From assembly GCF_020829625.1 (NCBI RefSeq), contig NZ_JAIVFX010000010.1:17682-81681 (forward strand): a stretch of 64,000 nucleotides of DNA, given 5' to 3'. The stretch comes from Nostoc sp. XA010 (GTDB taxonomy: Bacteria; Cyanobacteriota; Cyanobacteriia; Cyanobacteriales; Nostocaceae). How positions within the stretch are numbered: the stretch's first letter is position 1; each line of letters opens with the position of its first letter. This document shows, piece after piece, positions 63,567 to 64,000 of this stretch. Position numbers and translations under genes: made by a program. The notes under the pieces were generated by a model. It did no database searches, was not told where the DNA came from, and saw only the letters and a list, made by a program, of their open reading frames with translations.

Positions 63567-64000
63567 TTAGAAATCAGAAAGTCCAACATAAGTGCGATTG
63601 ATGTCTCCTGTTTCGTTCCAAATCAAATCAGTCCGCCTATCGCCATTAACGTCACCCGCCAAAACGTCATAATTACTCCATCCTCCTTCCGGGCGATCTT
63701 GTGCCCCCAGAAATGTAAAAGTTCCATTACTGTTAGCAAGTCCGACGTAAGTGCGATTGATGTCTCCTGTTTCGTTCCAAATCAAATCAGTCCGACCATC
63801 GCCATTAACGTCACCTGTCAAAACGTCATAAGTGCTCCATCCTCCTTCCGGGCGATCTTGTGCCCCCAGAAATGTAAAAGTTCCATTACTGTTAGCAAGT
63901 CCGACGTAAGTGCGATTGATGTCTCCTGTTTCGTTCCAAATCAAATCAGTCCGACCATCGCCATTAACGTCACCTGTCAAAACGTCATAAGTGCTCCATC
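63567..64000 (-). CDS. FG-GAP/VCBS repeat protein, 3' end only
   Basis: The C-terminus of a larger, probably secreted or surface repeat protein extends past the window edge. The visible 145 codons hold 2.6 copies of a 53-residue repeat: TGDVNGDGRTDLIWNETGDI, then NRTYVGLANSNGTFTFLG and AQDRPEGGWSTYDVL. Each has a DxNxDGxxD calcium loop, as in FG-GAP/integrin-like repeats, forming a beta-propeller or rod. The final copy is degenerate (AGDVNGDRRTD...) and ends in GLSDF. Repeats are nearly identical in DNA (159-base period), indicating recent expansion or gene conversion. The N-terminus and localisation cannot be seen. Confidence 0.85.
   Translation of the reverse strand, partial: WSTYDVLTGDVNGDGRTDLIWNETGDINRTYVGLANSNGTFTFLGAQDRPEGGWSTYDVLTGDVNGDGRTDLIWNETGDINRTYVGLANSNGTFTFLGAQDRPEGGWSNYDVLAGDVNGDRRTDLIWNETGDINRTYVGLSDF
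63567..64000. repeat. 159-base tandem repeat, near-identical copies, inside the FG-GAP gene
   Basis: The sequence GTGCGATTGATGTCTCCTGT recurs with a period of 159 bases (near 63590, 63750 and 63909) and most intervening bases match exactly. The copy at the 3' gene end is slightly diverged. Confidence 0.85.

Overview
The window is chromosome from a filamentous, Nostoc-type cyanobacterium. The octamer GCGATCGC (the cyanobacterial HIP1 site) recurs throughout, intergenic DNA is AT-rich, heptanucleotide tracts (TTAGTCA/TTGGTCA) and G-rich tracts (GGGAGCAGGG type) are frequent, and the genes have cyanobacterial signatures: hemL, a SmtA-type metallothionein, a group 2 sigma factor, DUF2811 and a paired M16 peptidase. 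No tRNA, rRNA, CRISPR array or complete transposase was found. Most of the window is ordinary housekeeping sequence cut up by repeats and decayed fragments.

Layout. 1-9.5 kb: the end of a relatively GC-rich glycosyltransferase, then a minus-strand block of short TetR regulator, membrane-fusion protein and RND pump, a second glycosyltransferase, and a 1.3 kb gap holding the remnant of a PEP-CTERM gene. 9.5-20 kb: glyS, murD (with repeat DNA read in frame), a PAN/Apple protein, hicA-hicB, argS, a Uma2 protein, a CbiG-type gene whose 3' end was rewritten by a repeat, a holin-family membrane protein and a peptidoglycan-binding protein. 20-31.5 kb: two M16 peptidases, a probable 6S RNA gene beside purK, a pentapeptide protein, a tiny lmo0937-type membrane protein, an ImmA/IrrE remnant, an acyltransferase, a secreted FAD protein, clpS and DUF2103. 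31.5-47 kb: moaE, a REC-cupin chimera, a 21-bp tandem array, leuA divergent from a GntR regulator across a paired operator, a 2Fe-2S protein, a nucleotidyltransferase, a pRiA4b ORF-3 protein, cobO, a sigma factor, a HerA-like ATPase, a GST, a fasciclin protein and a metallothionein. 47-64 kb: a MITE-like element abutting the hemL stop codon, ChaB, hisIE, an MFS transporter, DUF2811, an aldo/keto reductase, a LEA-like protein, dxs, a three-gene oxylipin block, mtnA, and the 3' end of an FG-GAP repeat gene that runs off the window.

The most interesting system is at 57.6-61.7 kb. Three minus-strand genes encode, in transcription order, a DUF2235 alpha/beta-hydrolase (possible lipase), a cyclooxygenase-like heme dioxygenase and a catalase-related hemoprotein. 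The last two match the linoleate 10S-dioxygenase / 10S-hydroperoxide lyase pair described from Nostoc punctiforme. The dioxygenase keeps the COX Tyr and proximal His but has Asp at the distal-His position, which fits release of an unreduced hydroperoxide to the partner. The hydrolase would supply free fatty acid, making a lipid-to-C8-volatile pathway; that link is inference.

The second theme is repeats invading genes: in-frame in murD and DUF2103, replacing the C-terminus of the CbiG-type protein, creating a false upstream start for the HerA-like gene, and a MITE reaching the hemL stop codon. Starts were moved downstream of the longest reading frame where a ribosome-binding site or family alignment favours it.
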